64,000 nt of DNA from Deltaproteobacteria bacterium (GCA_029262335.1 JAJCZQ010000003.1:33098-97097); one strand, 5' to 3'; positions 42,363-52,635 are shown, counted from the first letter of the stretch. Notes: generated by a model not told the origin, from the letters alone. Translations and numbers: made by a program.

Positions 42363-43307
42363 ATGAAACCTAAAATAAAAATCAATGTAGAGTGTTTATG
42401 GTTTCCAAGCAGAGAAGAAGAAATTAAAGAATTTACTCTATATAAAATTCTATCAAAAAAATATGCTTTGGAAATAACAAATAACCCGGACTTCCTTATT
42501 TACGGGGAGTCAGGGAAGGAATTCTTAAAATATAACTGTGTAAGAATCTTCTATACCGGCGAAAGCAGAAGGCCAAATTTCAATGAATGTGATTATTCCT
42601 TTTGCTTCGATTATCCGGTAACCGAAAGAAATTACAGACTGCCACTTTACAAATTATATACAGATGAATTTAATATTGTTAAAAATGAAAACCGCGATGT
42701 AGATTCCATTATGCAGGAAGAGCGGAAGTTCTGTAATTTTTTGTATTCCAAAAAAAGAGCCAAAGTAAGGATCGAATTTTTTCATAAATTAAACCAATAT
42801 AAAGAAATAGACTCAGGCGGTAAAGTATTGAACAATTTGGGTTATCTCGTAGGTGATAAAATGGAATTTTTAAAAAATTATAAATTTACCATTGCCTTTG
42901 AAAATTCATCATACCCTGGTTATACAACAGAAAAAATCCTACATGCGTTTGCTGCAGACACTATACCAATCTACTGGGGTAATCCCCTGGTTGAAAGGGA
43001 TTTTAATACAAAATCCTTTATAAACTGTCACGAATATAGAAGTTTTGATGATGTAATCAAGAAAGTTATTGAAATTGATAATAACGATGAATTATACAGA
43101 CAGTATTTAAGCGAACCCGCATTTACCAATAATGTGGAAAATGAATTTGTAAATGAAGAAAATATACTAAATAGATTTGAAGAAATATTTAATAATCAGG
43201 ACTTAGTAAAAGTAGCGAAAAGAACTGATATTATTAAGTATTATTTTCATATACTAAGATTTAATATTCATAAAATTCACAGGTCACTAAAGAGTTTGGC
43301 CAAATGA
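42363..43307 (+). CDS. Glycosyltransferase family 10 (alpha-1,3/4-fucosyltransferase-like)
   Basis: A 314-residue GT10-type enzyme. The GDP-fucose-binding motif region FENSSYPGYTTEKILHAFAADTIPIYWGNP (about 180-209) is the family signature, preceded by a region (ARVRIEF-like, near 133-139) where the acceptor domain sits. It is expected to add fucose or a related sugar to a surface glycan. A basic, amphipathic C-terminal tail (HILRFNIHKIHRSLKSLAK) may hold it at the membrane, as in bacterial fucosyltransferases. AT-rich; followed by a sulfotransferase. Confidence 0.88.
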   Translation: MKPKIKINVECLWFPSREEEIKEFTLYKILSKKYALEITNNPDFLIYGESGKEFLKYNCVRIFYTGESRRPNFNECDYSFCFDYPVTERNYRLPLYKLYTDEFNIVKNENRDVDSIMQEERKFCNFLYSKKRAKVRIEFFHKLNQYKEIDSGGKVLNNLGYLVGDKMEFLKNYKFTIAFENSSYPGYTTEKILHAFAADTIPIYWGNPLVERDFNTKSFINCHEYRSFDDVIKKVIEIDNNDELYRQYLSEPAFTNNVENEFVNEENILNRFEEIFNNQDLVKVAKRTDIIKYYFHILRFNIHKIHRSLKSLAK

Positions 43308-43340
43308 ATAAAATCTTAAGAAATTTAGAATTCTTAACTA

Positions 43341-43958
43341 ATGATTTCTATAAAAAATAACTTTTTATTTGTCCATATTCCAAAGACTGCTGGAAATTCC
43401 GTTCAATTAATTTTGAAAGAATATTCAGAAGATGAAGTTTTTGAATCGACAGAACCAGATGGTTATAACCGTTTTGGTTTACGTTCTAATAATTATAAAC
43501 TTCGTAAACATTCAAAATTAAAAGAGTACAAATACGAATTAGAAAACGAACTTTATAAAAAACTCTTCAAATTTACTATTGTACGAAACCCCTGGGATAG
43601 AATGATTTCATATTATTTTTCACCTCATAGGGGCCATATTAAGTGGGATAGGAATGAATTCATTAAATTTGTAAAAAAAACACCATCTGTAAATAGTTTT
43701 CTTTCTTTAGGATTTTTAAATAATTTTGGATCAAGACCATTCAAGAATATTGACTTTTTTCTTCGTTTTGAAAATCTGGATCAGGATTTTATTAAATTAT
43801 GTGATGAGCTGGGTATTAAAGGAACAAAACTATCGCACAGAAATATTTCTGATCATAAACATTACTCGTATTATTATGATAAAAAACTGGTGGAATTAGT
43901 ATCAAACCGTTTTAGTTCAGAGATTAAATATTTTGGTTATAACTATATACAAGAATAA
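43341..43958 (+). CDS. Sulfotransferase family 2-like protein
   Basis: A 205-residue sulfotransferase: phosphosulfate loop FVHIPKTAGNS (10-20), 3'-phosphate site VRNPWDRMIS (81-90, R82 and S90) and a C-terminal region FLRFENLDQDFIKLCDELG typical of carbohydrate sulfotransferases. It lies 33 bp after the GT10 gene, so a linked fucosylation-sulfation step is plausible. Strongly AT-rich. Confidence 0.88.
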   Translation: MISIKNNFLFVHIPKTAGNSVQLILKEYSEDEVFESTEPDGYNRFGLRSNNYKLRKHSKLKEYKYELENELYKKLFKFTIVRNPWDRMISYYFSPHRGHIKWDRNEFIKFVKKTPSVNSFLSLGFLNNFGSRPFKNIDFFLRFENLDQDFIKLCDELGIKGTKLSHRNISDHKHYSYYYDKKLVELVSNRFSSEIKYFGYNYIQE

Positions 43959-44129
43959 TATTTCAAATAAGTAATATTTACCTCTTAATTACAAAAAAAG
44001 AATTAGAGAATTTTTATAGAGCATACTATAAATTTGAATCTTCATGTATTGCAATAAATCCAAATAATTAATAAATACTCACAATAAAATTTAGATATAA
44101 TAATATCAATTGTTTAATGAGGTGGATGT

Positions 44130-45056
44130 TTGGACCCAATTATTTCTGTAAATGACCTTAACAAAACTTATTCCTCCGGCTTTAATGCCCTGAAAAATGT
44201 CGACCTCTCAATCAGACAGGGGGAAATCTTTGCATTACTCGGGCCAAACGGTGCCGGTAAGACTACACTTATTAGTATTGTATGCGGGATTGTTTCACCC
44301 AGCAGCGGCAGGGTGCTTGTAGATGGCCATGATATTATATCCGATTACCGTCTTGCCAGGTCCAAAATAGGGCTTGTACCACAGGAACTTACAACTGATG
44401 TGTTTGAAACAGTCTGGGCTACAATGAAATTCAGCCGGGGACTATTCGGCAAATCACCCGACGAAGGCTACCTTGAAAAAGTACTTAAAGACCTGTCTCT
44501 ATGGGATAAAAAGGACTCAAAGATAATTGCGTTATCCGGGGGCATGAAAAGAAGGGTATTGATTGCCAAGGCCTTATCACATGAACCTTCAATTCTTTTT
44601 CTTGATGAGCCAACAGCCGGGGTAGATGTAGAACTTAGAAGGGATATGTGGGAGATGGTAAGGGGCCTTAGGGAAAAAGGTGTGACTATAATTCTTACTA
44701 CTCACTATATAGACGAGGCTGAGGAAATGGCAGACAGGATTGGGGTAATTAATAAAGGTGAAATCATTCTTGTAGAGGATAAGAGTATTCTTATGGAAAA
44801 ACTTGGCAAAAAGCAGCTTACCCTCGGGCTACAGTCCCCTCTTGATCAGTTGCCGGATGAACTTAACGGATATAACCTTGAATTAATCAATATGGGTAAC
44901 GAACTTGTGTTCACATTTGATTCCAGGGACGAAAATACCGGGATTTCCGGTCTCATAAAAAAGCTGAATGAAAAAGGGATAGAATTTAAGGATATTAATT
45001 CCAGCCAGAGTTCGCTTGAAGAAATATTTGTAAACCTGGTGAGTGATAAACAATGA
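44130..45056 (+). CDS. ABC-2 type transporter ATP-binding protein
   Basis: A 308-residue ATPase with Walker A GPNGAGKT (38-45), LSGGM signature (135-139), Walker B ILFLDEP (155-161) and the H-loop in [13 protein letters not shown]-terminal extension carries the family's regulatory tail. Start TTG at 44130 after GAGGTGG. It overlaps the permease gene by 4 bp, so they form one exporter, resembling the YadG/YadH pair. The substrate is unknown. Confidence 0.95.
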   Translation: MDPIISVNDLNKTYSSGFNALKNVDLSIRQGEIFALLGPNGAGKTTLISIVCGIVSPSSGRVLVDGHDIISDYRLARSKIGLVPQELTTDVFETVWATMKFSRGLFGKSPDEGYLEKVLKDLSLWDKKDSKIIALSGGMKRRVLIAKALSHEPSILFLDEPTAGVDVELRRDMWEMVRGLREKGVTIILTTHYIDEAEEMADRIGVINKGEIILVEDKSILMEKLGKKQLTLGLQSPLDQLPDELNGYNLELINMGNELVFTFDSRDENTGISGLIKKLNEKGIEFKDINSSQSSLEEIFVNLVSDKQ

Positions 45057-45814
45057 ACTTTTATGCCGTCCGCGCAATATATTATTTTGAAATGGCCCGT
45101 GCACTCAGAACACTGATGCAAAGCATTGCTTCGCCAATACTTTCTACTTCACTTTACTTTGTAGTGTTTGGTGCTGCCATTGGATCGCAGATTGGAGATA
45201 TGGAAGGGGTAAGTTACGGTGCTTTTATAATCCCCGGGCTCGTTATGCTTTCAATTCTGACTGAGAGTATTTCGAATGCCTCTTTTGGAATCTATATGCC
45301 GAGGTTTGCCGGGACCATTTATGAAGTACTTTCAGCACCCGTATCCTATGTAGAAATTCTGCTGGGTTATGTAGGGGCTGCGGCTACCAAGTCTATTGTG
45401 CTGGGGCTTCTTATACTGCTTACGGCAAGGCTGTTTGTTCCCTATGAAATACTACACCCCTTATGGATGTTGGGATTTTTGGTACTGACTGCGGTTACTT
45501 TTAGTCTGTTCGGGTTTATAATCGGCGTTTGGGCGGACGGGTTTGAAAAACTACAGATTGTGCCTCTTATGATTGTCACGCCGCTTACATTTCTTGGAGG
45601 AAGTTTTTATTCAATAAATATGCTGCCTCCAATCTGGCAGAAAATAACCTTGTTAAATCCTGTTGTTTATCTGGTGAGCGGTTTCCGGTGGAGTTTTTAC
45701 GGAGTAGCAGATGTGAATTTATATGTTTGTCTTGGTATGACTGTGCTGTTCCTTTTTATCTGTATTGCGATTGTAGCATGGATTTTTAAAACGGGATACA
45801 GGCTTAAAAACTGA
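45053..45814 (+). CDS. ABC-2 type transporter permease
   Basis: A 253-residue membrane protein with about six hydrophobic segments. It has the ABC-2 pattern ([41 protein letters not shown]) and the conserved [16 protein letters not shown] loop. Its ATG lies inside the end of the ATP-binding gene. Resembles YadH; substrate could be a lipid, drug or polysaccharide. Confidence 0.95.
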   Translation: MNFYAVRAIYYFEMARALRTLMQSIASPILSTSLYFVVFGAAIGSQIGDMEGVSYGAFIIPGLVMLSILTESISNASFGIYMPRFAGTIYEVLSAPVSYVEILLGYVGAAATKSIVLGLLILLTARLFVPYEILHPLWMLGFLVLTAVTFSLFGFIIGVWADGFEKLQIVPLMIVTPLTFLGGSFYSINMLPPIWQKITLLNPVVYLVSGFRWSFYGVADVNLYVCLGMTVLFLFICIAIVAWIFKTGYRLKN

Positions 45815-45828
45815 CAAAAATAAGTAGT

Positions 45829-46950
45829 ATGAATTTGATAAATTATAAGAAATTTAAAATATCTTCTTTCCTAATACTAATTCCTATAACATTGTTATTT
45901 ATTTCCTGTTCAGGTGTAAAGAGTACTGAAACCAATCAATTTACATTCAGCCGTCAGTTCTTACAGGGTTCGGAACTGGCCCCCAGAGGCGGAACAACAA
46001 TGGGGCCTGATGTTACGTTGGCTAAAAACCAGTCAAACGAATGGATAAAACTCCGGGAAAATGGAATTCCCAAACATGAGAAAGACAGAAGGGCAATACT
46101 TGCAATGGCAGGGGATTACCGGGCATCTTTTGAATTTATTGAAACAGTACCGTTTCTAAATGAATACGTGATGGACAGGCCATACCAGTCATGGGCGACT
46201 GAAAGAATATATGTAATTGCAGAGGAAGAGAATTTTGTAAGCCTTCAGCATATTCTTGTGATGTTTTTTCTTGAGGACGGCAAAGTCGAAGGGCCGCTGG
46301 TTGTTAAACACTGGAGGCAGGACTGGACTTATGAACCTGAAAAGTATTTTGAATATGCGGGTAACAATAAATGGGTATTAAAGAACGTATCTAAGCAGGA
46401 AGCAGGAGGCAACTGGCTTCAGGAAGTATTTCACGTTGATGATTCCCCTAGATATTCCTCAGTTGGGGATTGGGTCCATACCAAGAATTTCTCCGAGTGG
46501 CAGGGAAATGCTACTTACAGGCCGCTTCCAAGGCGTGAGTTCAGTGTCCGCTCCGACTACAACGTTCTGGATGCTGAAAACAGGCATATAGTTCTTCCCA
46601 CAGGCTGGGTACATGAACAGGAAAACCTTAAACTTATTCTTGGAGATAATGACCAAAAGCAATATCTTGCCAAAGAAATAGGACTTAACCGTTATGACAG
46701 AATATCTGATTTTGATTTCTCAGGTGGTGATGAATACTGGGAAAATACTCAGGACTACTGGAAAGCTGTCAGAGCTGTCTGGGCGGGGATTTATGATAAG
46801 AATACAGAGTTTGTATTTATTCCCAAACTTGAAGACCGGAGCCTTATTTCCAAACAGTTTGAATTTGCTGAAAGTTACCGCGGTGATATGTCTCAGCAGC
46901 AGTTAATTAAGCATGCTGAAGTTTTGATAAGCCCTCACATAAAAAAATAA
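45829..46950 (+). CDS. Lipoprotein, DUF6607-like
   Basis: A 373-residue lipoprotein (hydrophobic 12-24, lipobox FISC with C27). The mature domain is rich in aromatic residues: WATERIYVIAEE, LQHILVMFFLEDGKVEGPLVVKHWRQDW, GNWLQEVFHVDDSPRYSSVGDWVH, RPLPRREFSVRSDYN and VLPTGWVHEQEN, which match the style of DUF6607 proteins. Enzymatic function is unknown. It follows the exporter pair by 15 bp. Confidence 0.78.
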   Translation: MNLINYKKFKISSFLILIPITLLFISCSGVKSTETNQFTFSRQFLQGSELAPRGGTTMGPDVTLAKNQSNEWIKLRENGIPKHEKDRRAILAMAGDYRASFEFIETVPFLNEYVMDRPYQSWATERIYVIAEEENFVSLQHILVMFFLEDGKVEGPLVVKHWRQDWTYEPEKYFEYAGNNKWVLKNVSKQEAGGNWLQEVFHVDDSPRYSSVGDWVHTKNFSEWQGNATYRPLPRREFSVRSDYNVLDAENRHIVLPTGWVHEQENLKLILGDNDQKQYLAKEIGLNRYDRISDFDFSGGDEYWENTQDYWKAVRAVWAGIYDKNTEFVFIPKLEDRSLISKQFEFAESYRGDMSQQQLIKHAEVLISPHIKK

Positions 46951-47010
46951 ATCTGAATTTGTTGTACATTTTTCGTAAGCCTGTTTATATTGAGATGTTA
47001 CGGTGTTAAT

Positions 47011-48087
47011 ATGAAAAATATGCAAGATAGTAATATGGAACTTTTTCCGCTTCCCCCAAGAAAGACAATGTATAAGGCCCTTGTTAACAGGGACAGTTCT
47101 TTTGAAGGAATATTTTTTAGCGGCATCCGCACAACAGGGATATTTTGCAGGCCAACCTGTACCGCAAAAAAACCAAAAGAAGAAAATGTTGAATATTTTT
47201 CTTCTACTAAGCTTGCCATAGATTCAGGTTACAGGCCCTGCAAGGTCTGCAGGCCAATGGAGAAATCGGGGGAGACACCCGAATGGATAAAAAGCCTTCT
47301 AACCGACTTAAACGATAATCCCGGAATAAGGATAAAAGATTTCGAATTAACAGAGCGCGGACTTGATCCTTCACGTGTAAGGAGGTGGTTCCTTAAAAAT
47401 CATGGTATGACATTCCAGGCCTACCTTAGGTCCTCAAGGATCAACCATGCTTTTAAGCAGATTAAGGGAAGTAAGGATGTGGCAAGGTCTGCTTTTGATA
47501 ATGGTTATGAATCACTTAGCGGATTTAACGAAGCATTTAAAAAAACTACGGGATTTAAACCATCGGAAAGTAAAACCAATAAAGTTATTACAGTTAAAAG
47601 AATACTCTCCCCTCTCGGGCCTATTTTTGTAGGAGCAACTGATAAAGGCGTATGTCTTGTAGAGTTTACAGACAGGAGAATGATAGAAACCCAGATAAAC
47701 AGGCTGCGGCAATCAATGAAAGCAGAGTTTGTACAGGGTGAACATAGAATCCTTGATAAGCTTGAAACTCAGCTTGAAGAATACTTCAAAGGGAAAAGAA
47801 CCAGTTTTGATCTGCCGTTGGTATTAACCGGGTCTGATTTTCAGAAGAAGGCATGGGACGCACTTGCAAAGATTCCGTATGGTGAAACAAGAAGTTACCA
47901 GGAGCAGGCTATTAAAGTTGGGGATATAAATGCGGTACGGGCAGTTGCCAGGGCAAATGGAGACAATAAAATTTCCATAATTGTTCCATGTCACAGGGTA
48001 ATAGCCAAGAACGGCAAACTTGCCGGTTATGGCGGCGGGCTATGGAGAAAAAAATTCCTGCTGGATCTGGAAAAGAAAAACATTTAA
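47011..48087 (+). CDS. ada: Ada-type bifunctional DNA alkyl-repair protein and regulator
   Basis: A 358-residue fusion in the E. coli Ada arrangement. The N-terminal zinc domain has C46, C50, C77 and C80 (FCRPTC, CKVC) with the same spacing as E. coli C38-C42-C69-C72; one Cys takes methyl from phosphotriesters. An AraC-type HTH region follows (about 90-190, MTFQAYLRSSRINHAFKQIKG). The C-terminal O6-methylguanine methyltransferase has the active site IIVPCHRVIAKNGKLAGYGGG. The ATG at 47011 is preferred over an earlier in-frame TTG at 46990. Confidence 0.95.
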   Translation: MKNMQDSNMELFPLPPRKTMYKALVNRDSSFEGIFFSGIRTTGIFCRPTCTAKKPKEENVEYFSSTKLAIDSGYRPCKVCRPMEKSGETPEWIKSLLTDLNDNPGIRIKDFELTERGLDPSRVRRWFLKNHGMTFQAYLRSSRINHAFKQIKGSKDVARSAFDNGYESLSGFNEAFKKTTGFKPSESKTNKVITVKRILSPLGPIFVGATDKGVCLVEFTDRRMIETQINRLRQSMKAEFVQGEHRILDKLETQLEEYFKGKRTSFDLPLVLTGSDFQKKAWDALAKIPYGETRSYQEQAIKVGDINAVRAVARANGDNKISIIVPCHRVIAKNGKLAGYGGGLWRKKFLLDLEKKNI

Positions 48088-48089
48088 TT

Positions 48090-48797
48090 ATGCAAAAAAT
48101 AACAAGACTGGTCTCCCTTTCTAAAGATATCTGGTACACGGAAAGTAAATTAAACTGGTATTTCCTAACATTCGGAATAAGGATGGTTGTAGTTAAACTG
48201 CCGGGAGGTGGGTTATGGCTGCATTCTCCCATACAGATTGATGACGGACTTTATGAAGAAATAGTAAACCTGGGAAATGTTGAACATATAGTTGCTCCGA
48301 GCTGCTTACATCACATGTATGCGCAAGATGCAAAAAACAGGTTTCCGGGAGCAACACTCTGGGCTGCCCCGGGGCTTGAAAAAAAGAGAAGTGATATAAA
48401 ATTTGATGCAACATTTAATAAAGAAGAACCCTCCTGGCGCGATTCAATCGATTTTGAATATATCGGCGGAATGCCCAGAATAAATGAAGTTGTTTTTTTA
48501 CATAAACCAACCCGGACACTCATTTGCAGTGACTTTGTTTTTAACATTAAAGAGGAAGACAGCATGATTATGAAAATAATCTGGAAGCTCTCGGGTACTT
48601 ATAAAAAATTAGGCCAGAGCAGGGAATGGAGGTTTATGGTTTCCAATGTTTTTGATAATGTTGACTCCGTAAACAGGGTTTTAAAATGGGAGTTTGACCG
48701 TATTGTTATGGCTCATGGTGACATTGCCGACTGCAGTGCATCTGAACTATTCTCGGTGCTGAATAAGGGGAAAACAAATTTTTATACTGAATCCTGA
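48090..48797 (+). CDS. DUF4336 protein
   Basis: A 235-residue protein. DUF4336 features: KDIWYTESKLNWYFLTFGIRMVVVKLPGGGLWLHSPIQ (12-49), HIVAPSCLHHMYAQ and VMAHGD near the end, a histidine/aspartate pattern like a modified metallo-beta-lactamase fold. The start ATG lies 2 bp after the Ada stop; a longer frame running into ada is rejected. Function unknown. Confidence 0.85.
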   Translation: MQKITRLVSLSKDIWYTESKLNWYFLTFGIRMVVVKLPGGGLWLHSPIQIDDGLYEEIVNLGNVEHIVAPSCLHHMYAQDAKNRFPGATLWAAPGLEKKRSDIKFDATFNKEEPSWRDSIDFEYIGGMPRINEVVFLHKPTRTLICSDFVFNIKEEDSMIMKIIWKLSGTYKKLGQSREWRFMVSNVFDNVDSVNRVLKWEFDRIVMAHGDIADCSASELFSVLNKGKTNFYTES

Positions 48798-48936
48798 TAT
48801 CCACTCCTGAATTTTTATTCTGTTAAATGGACGGTGTTTTTCTCATTCATAATGACTAAGAGATATCTTTTTGCTGATAATAGGATATGTTTCTTAGGTT
48901 CTATTGAAGAACAGGAGATTATTAGAAAGAAACTAT

Positions 48937-50535
48937 ATGATCAATAATGAAAAGTTTTCAGACCTGGGACTATCGGATCAAGTCCTGGCCGCTATAAACA
49001 AAAAAGGTTTTGAAGAACCTACCGCAATCCAAATAAAAACTATTCCCGTAATGCTAAGAGATGATACAAATATCATTGCTCAGGCACAGACAGGTACGGG
49101 TAAAACAGCAGCATTCGGGCTTCCTTTAATTGAACTTATTGATACAAATTTAAAGGCAGTTCAGGCACTGATTCTTGTACCTACGAGAGAACTGGCAATT
49201 CAGGTATCAGAAGAGATAAATTCACTTAAGGGACAAAGAGATCTAAGGATAGTCCCTATTTACGGTGGTCAATCTATAGACCAGCAGCTTCGAAGACTGA
49301 AAAAAGGCGTACATATTGTTGTTGGCACACCTGGAAGAGTAATTGACCATTTAAACAGAAAGACACTTAAGATTGGCGAAATTGAGCACCTTATACTTGA
49401 TGAAGCAGATGAAATGCTCAACATGGGTTTTATCGATGATATGGAAGAGATAATGGAACATACCAATCCCGGTAAAAGAACATTGCTTTTTTCGGCAACA
49501 ATGCCAAAAAAGATCAAAGATCTTGCCCATAAATACATGGATGGATATGAACTTCTGGCTGTAGAGAAAAAGCAGCTTACTACTAATCTTACTGAACAAA
49601 TATATTTTGAAGTAAAAGCCTCGGAAAAGTTTGATGCTCTTTGCAGAATTATTGATTTTGAAGATGATTTTTATGGTTTGATATTCTGCAGAACCAAAAG
49701 TGATGTAGATAATGTTGTAAGCCATTTAACAGACAGGGGTTATGATGCAGAGGCCATTCACGGGGATATTTCCCAGTCTCAAAGGGAAAGGACCCTTGAA
49801 AAATTTAAAAAACAGACTGTTAACATACTTATAGCAACTGATGTAGCAGCGCGTGGTATTGATGTAAATAACCTTACTCATGTAATAAATTATTCACTTC
49901 CCCAAGACCCTGAATCATATGTACACAGAATTGGGCGTACCGGAAGAGCGGGAAATGAGGGAACAGCCATTACTTTTATTACTCCAAGTGAGTATAAAAA
50001 ACTTATGTTTATTAAGCGCGTGGCCAAGACGGATATAAAAAAATCAAGAATTCCAAATGTAAAAGATATTATTGATGCAAAGAAGAAAAAGATTTATGAG
50101 GACCTTTCCGGAATCCTCGAGGAAGAGGTTGATACTACATATTTCAGCTGGGCAAAAAACCTGCTTGAGGAAAAAAATCCTACCGAAATCCTTGCCGCGG
50201 TACTAAATTACTGTTTTGAAGATGAACTCAATCCTGAATCTTATGGATCTGTGAAGGAATTTGGGTCTCACAAAGGTGATCACAAAGGTGCCCAGGTTGA
50301 TAAGAAGGGTAAGGCAAGACTGTTTGTCTCACTTGGAAAGAAAGACAGTCTCAATCCAAAAAAACTTGTAGAGCTTATTACTAGCAAGGTACAGCTCAAG
50401 TCCAAGCAGATAAGTGATGTGCAGGTTATGGAAAAATTTTCTTTTGTTACAGTACCATTTAATAAAGCAGAAGAGATAGTTGCCAGCTTTAAGGAAAAGG
50501 GCCAGAGGCCTATCATTTCCCACGCTAAAAAATAA
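48937..50535 (+). CDS. DEAD-box RNA helicase, CsdA/DbpA type
   Basis: A 532-residue ATP-dependent RNA helicase. Q-motif EEPTAIQ (26-32), Walker A AQTGTGKT (50-57), PTREL (82-86), DEAD (155-158), SAT, and HRIGRTGRAG are all present. The C-terminal ~75 residues (KKGKARLFVSLGKKDSLNPKKLVELI onward) resemble the DbpA-type RNA-binding domain. Probably ribosome assembly or cold-shock RNA remodelling. The start at ATG 48937 is used; an in-frame TTG at 48904 is the alternative. Confidence 0.93.
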   Translation: MINNEKFSDLGLSDQVLAAINKKGFEEPTAIQIKTIPVMLRDDTNIIAQAQTGTGKTAAFGLPLIELIDTNLKAVQALILVPTRELAIQVSEEINSLKGQRDLRIVPIYGGQSIDQQLRRLKKGVHIVVGTPGRVIDHLNRKTLKIGEIEHLILDEADEMLNMGFIDDMEEIMEHTNPGKRTLLFSATMPKKIKDLAHKYMDGYELLAVEKKQLTTNLTEQIYFEVKASEKFDALCRIIDFEDDFYGLIFCRTKSDVDNVVSHLTDRGYDAEAIHGDISQSQRERTLEKFKKQTVNILIATDVAARGIDVNNLTHVINYSLPQDPESYVHRIGRTGRAGNEGTAITFITPSEYKKLMFIKRVAKTDIKKSRIPNVKDIIDAKKKKIYEDLSGILEEEVDTTYFSWAKNLLEEKNPTEILAAVLNYCFEDELNPESYGSVKEFGSHKGDHKGAQVDKKGKARLFVSLGKKDSLNPKKLVELITSKVQLKSKQISDVQVMEKFSFVTVPFNKAEEIVASFKEKGQRPIISHAKK

Positions 50536-50559
50536 ATCAAAAACTGTATAAATTTATAA

Positions 50560-52032
50560 TTATCCCTTGTACCACTTAGGCATTGAGTCCCCGGTGTAGA
50601 TATTTACACACTTGGTCTCAAGGTAGTTTTCAATTCCTTCTCTTCCAAGTTCTTTTCCGATTCCGCTTTGTTTAAACCCCCCGTAAGGTGTCTGGGGAAT
50701 GATGCCGCCATAAGTGTTTACCCAGAGGTATCCTGCGTTAATGGATTTTGCTACCCTCATGGCTCGGTTTATATCGTTTGTCCAAAGGCCGCCTGCAAGT
50801 CCGTAATCGGTATTGTTGGCAATTGAGATTGCTTCCTCTTCGGTACTAAAAGGTATGACTGCTACTACCGGGCCAAATATTTCATCGCATGCAACGGTTG
50901 CATTGGGGTCAACATTCTCGAGGACAGTGGGGTTTATAAAATAACCTTTTTTTAGTTTACTAGGCCTGCTGCCGCCTGATACTACTTTAGCTCCTTCTGA
51001 TTTTCCTTTCGCAATATAGTTAAGTACTGAGTCGTAATGATCTTTTGAGATTACTGCTCCCATTTCAGTACCGGGTTTAGTCGGGTCGCCGATGTTTATT
51101 CTTTTTACTTTTTTAACGTACATATCCAAAAACTTTTTATATATTTTTTTATGGAGCATAAGTTTTGTTACAGCTGTGCAGTTCTCACCCTGGTTAAAAA
51201 ACCCTCCCCTTAAACATGCCTCCACGGCATTTTCAAGATTGGCATCATCAAATATGATGCACGGGGCTTTACCTCCAAGCTCAAGGGACACCCTTTTTAC
51301 AGAATCGGAGGCTGTTTTCATAACGTGTTTTCCTACCGAAGTGGAACCTGTGAATGCAACTTTATCTATCCCGGGATGTTCGACCAGTGCCTGGCCTGTT
51401 ATTTCTCCTTTACCCGGCACTATATTCAAAACGCCTTCCGGAAGACCTGCTTTACTGCAAAGCCGAGCGATTTCAAAAATGGTACAGGATGTAAGTTCTG
51501 CCGGTTTCAGTACAATTGTGCATCCGGCCACAAGAGCCGGGGCAATTTTCCAGAATGAAAGAAGAAGCGGGAAATTCCAGGGGATAATCTGTGCAACAAC
51601 CCCGACTGGTTCTTTAAGGGTCATAGAAATCTGGTTCTCATTTACAGGGATTGTTTCCCCGTTTAACTGCGTATGTGCCCCTGCATAGTGCTCAAGAGTT
51701 TTTATCGAACCCCCAATTTCCACCAGGCCGCTTTCTCTTACCGGTTTACCGGTCTCAAGAGTATTTAAGTGTGCAAGGCTCTTTTGGTTTTTGCCAAGCA
51801 CTGCTGCTATTTTTAAAAGTACCTTTGCCCTGTCAGACGGCGTTACTTTTGACCAGGTTGTAAAACTTTTCTTTGCCGCACTAACGGCTTTATCAACATC
51901 TTTTTTACTGCTTTCGGCGATTTGTGCAAAATCATTTTCTGTTGCAGGGTTTTCCCTTACAAAATAGTTGCCGCCAGTAGGTTTTACAACTTTCCCGTTT
52001 ATAAATAGATTGCATTTTCTAAGTGAGGCCAT
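50560..52032 (-). CDS. NAD(P)-dependent aldehyde dehydrogenase (betaine-aldehyde type)
   Basis: A 490-residue ALDH. NAD fold motif FTGSTSVGKHV (228-238), general base E251 in LELGGKAP, and nucleophile C285 in FNQGENCTAVTK. Family resemblance is closest to betaine or gamma-aminobutyraldehyde dehydrogenases, but substrate specificity cannot be settled. A good GGAG ribosome binding site is present. It converges with the helicase, leaving 24 bp. Confidence 0.95.
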   Translation of the reverse strand: MASLRKCNLFINGKVVKPTGGNYFVRENPATENDFAQIAESSKKDVDKAVSAAKKSFTTWSKVTPSDRAKVLLKIAAVLGKNQKSLAHLNTLETGKPVRESGLVEIGGSIKTLEHYAGAHTQLNGETIPVNENQISMTLKEPVGVVAQIIPWNFPLLLSFWKIAPALVAGCTIVLKPAELTSCTIFEIARLCSKAGLPEGVLNIVPGKGEITGQALVEHPGIDKVAFTGSTSVGKHVMKTASDSVKRVSLELGGKAPCIIFDDANLENAVEACLRGGFFNQGENCTAVTKLMLHKKIYKKFLDMYVKKVKRINIGDPTKPGTEMGAVISKDHYDSVLNYIAKGKSEGAKVVSGGSRPSKLKKGYFINPTVLENVDPNATVACDEIFGPVVAVIPFSTEEEAISIANNTDYGLAGGLWTNDINRAMRVAKSINAGYLWVNTYGGIIPQTPYGGFKQSGIGKELGREGIENYLETKCVNIYTGDSMPKWYKG

Positions 52033-52100
52033 ATTTTTCTCCGGTTATAATAATTTCTCTGTGATATTAAAATAAACTATTAGTGTACTATTAGATATAT

Positions 52101-52589
52101 ATGAAACAAAAAAAGATTTATCTTGCAAGCCCTCTTGGATTTTCCGAGGCGGGCAGAAAATTCTATTATGAGGAAATAATCCCACTCATTATTAAAAGTG
52201 GTATAGATGTAATTGATCCATGGAAACTGACCCCTCCTGCTGAAATAAGGATGATAGAAGCCATGGAGTACGGAAAGGACAAAAAAGAAGCGTGGCAAAA
52301 AATGAACCTTATCATGGGTGAAAGAAATGCCCAGGCAATTAGTGCCTCTGACGGGGTGCTTGCCGTCCTTGACGGAGTTGATATTGACAGCGGTACTGCC
52401 AGTGAGATTGGTTATGCATTCGGGCTTGGAAAATTGATTGCGGGTTACAGGGGAGATTTTAGATTAAGCTCCGACAACGAAGGAAGTACCGTAAATCTGC
52501 AGGTTGAATATTTTATAAGAAGCAGTGGCGGGGAAATAGTCACAAGTATTGAAGAATTTGATAAAATACTTGAATTATTTAACGGGTAA
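52101..52589 (+). CDS. Nucleoside 2-deoxyribosyltransferase
   Basis: A 162-residue enzyme of the PF05014 family that swaps bases on 2'-deoxyribonucleosides. KIYLASPLGFSEAG (4-17) forms the substrate loop and LDGVDIDSGTASEIGYAFGLGK (89-110) carries the catalytic glutamate (E103). It is divergent from the aldehyde dehydrogenase. Confidence 0.9.
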   Translation: MKQKKIYLASPLGFSEAGRKFYYEEIIPLIIKSGIDVIDPWKLTPPAEIRMIEAMEYGKDKKEAWQKMNLIMGERNAQAISASDGVLAVLDGVDIDSGTASEIGYAFGLGKLIAGYRGDFRLSSDNEGSTVNLQVEYFIRSSGGEIVTSIEEFDKILELFNG

Positions 52590-52607
52590 ATCAGGTAATT
52601 CATACGA

Positions 52608-52635
52608 TTGACAATTACTTAGCTTACTGTAAATT
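52608..52635 (+). promoter_or_regulatory. Candidate bioB promoter
   Basis: TTGACA (52608-52613, perfect), a 16-bp spacer and TAAATT (52630-52635). An inverted repeat, GTAATT (52595-52600) and AATTAC (52613-52618), overlaps the -35; it does not match the known BirA operator half-site TTGTAAACC. Confidence 0.5.

Noticed and set aside
47988..48089. Longer start for the DUF4336 protein inside ada
   Set aside because: The extra 34 residues overlap the end of ada in another frame and have no family similarity; the ATG at 48090 is better.
51092..51688. 198-codon plus-strand frame inside the aldehyde dehydrogenase gene
   Set aside because: Antisense shadow of a well-conserved gene.
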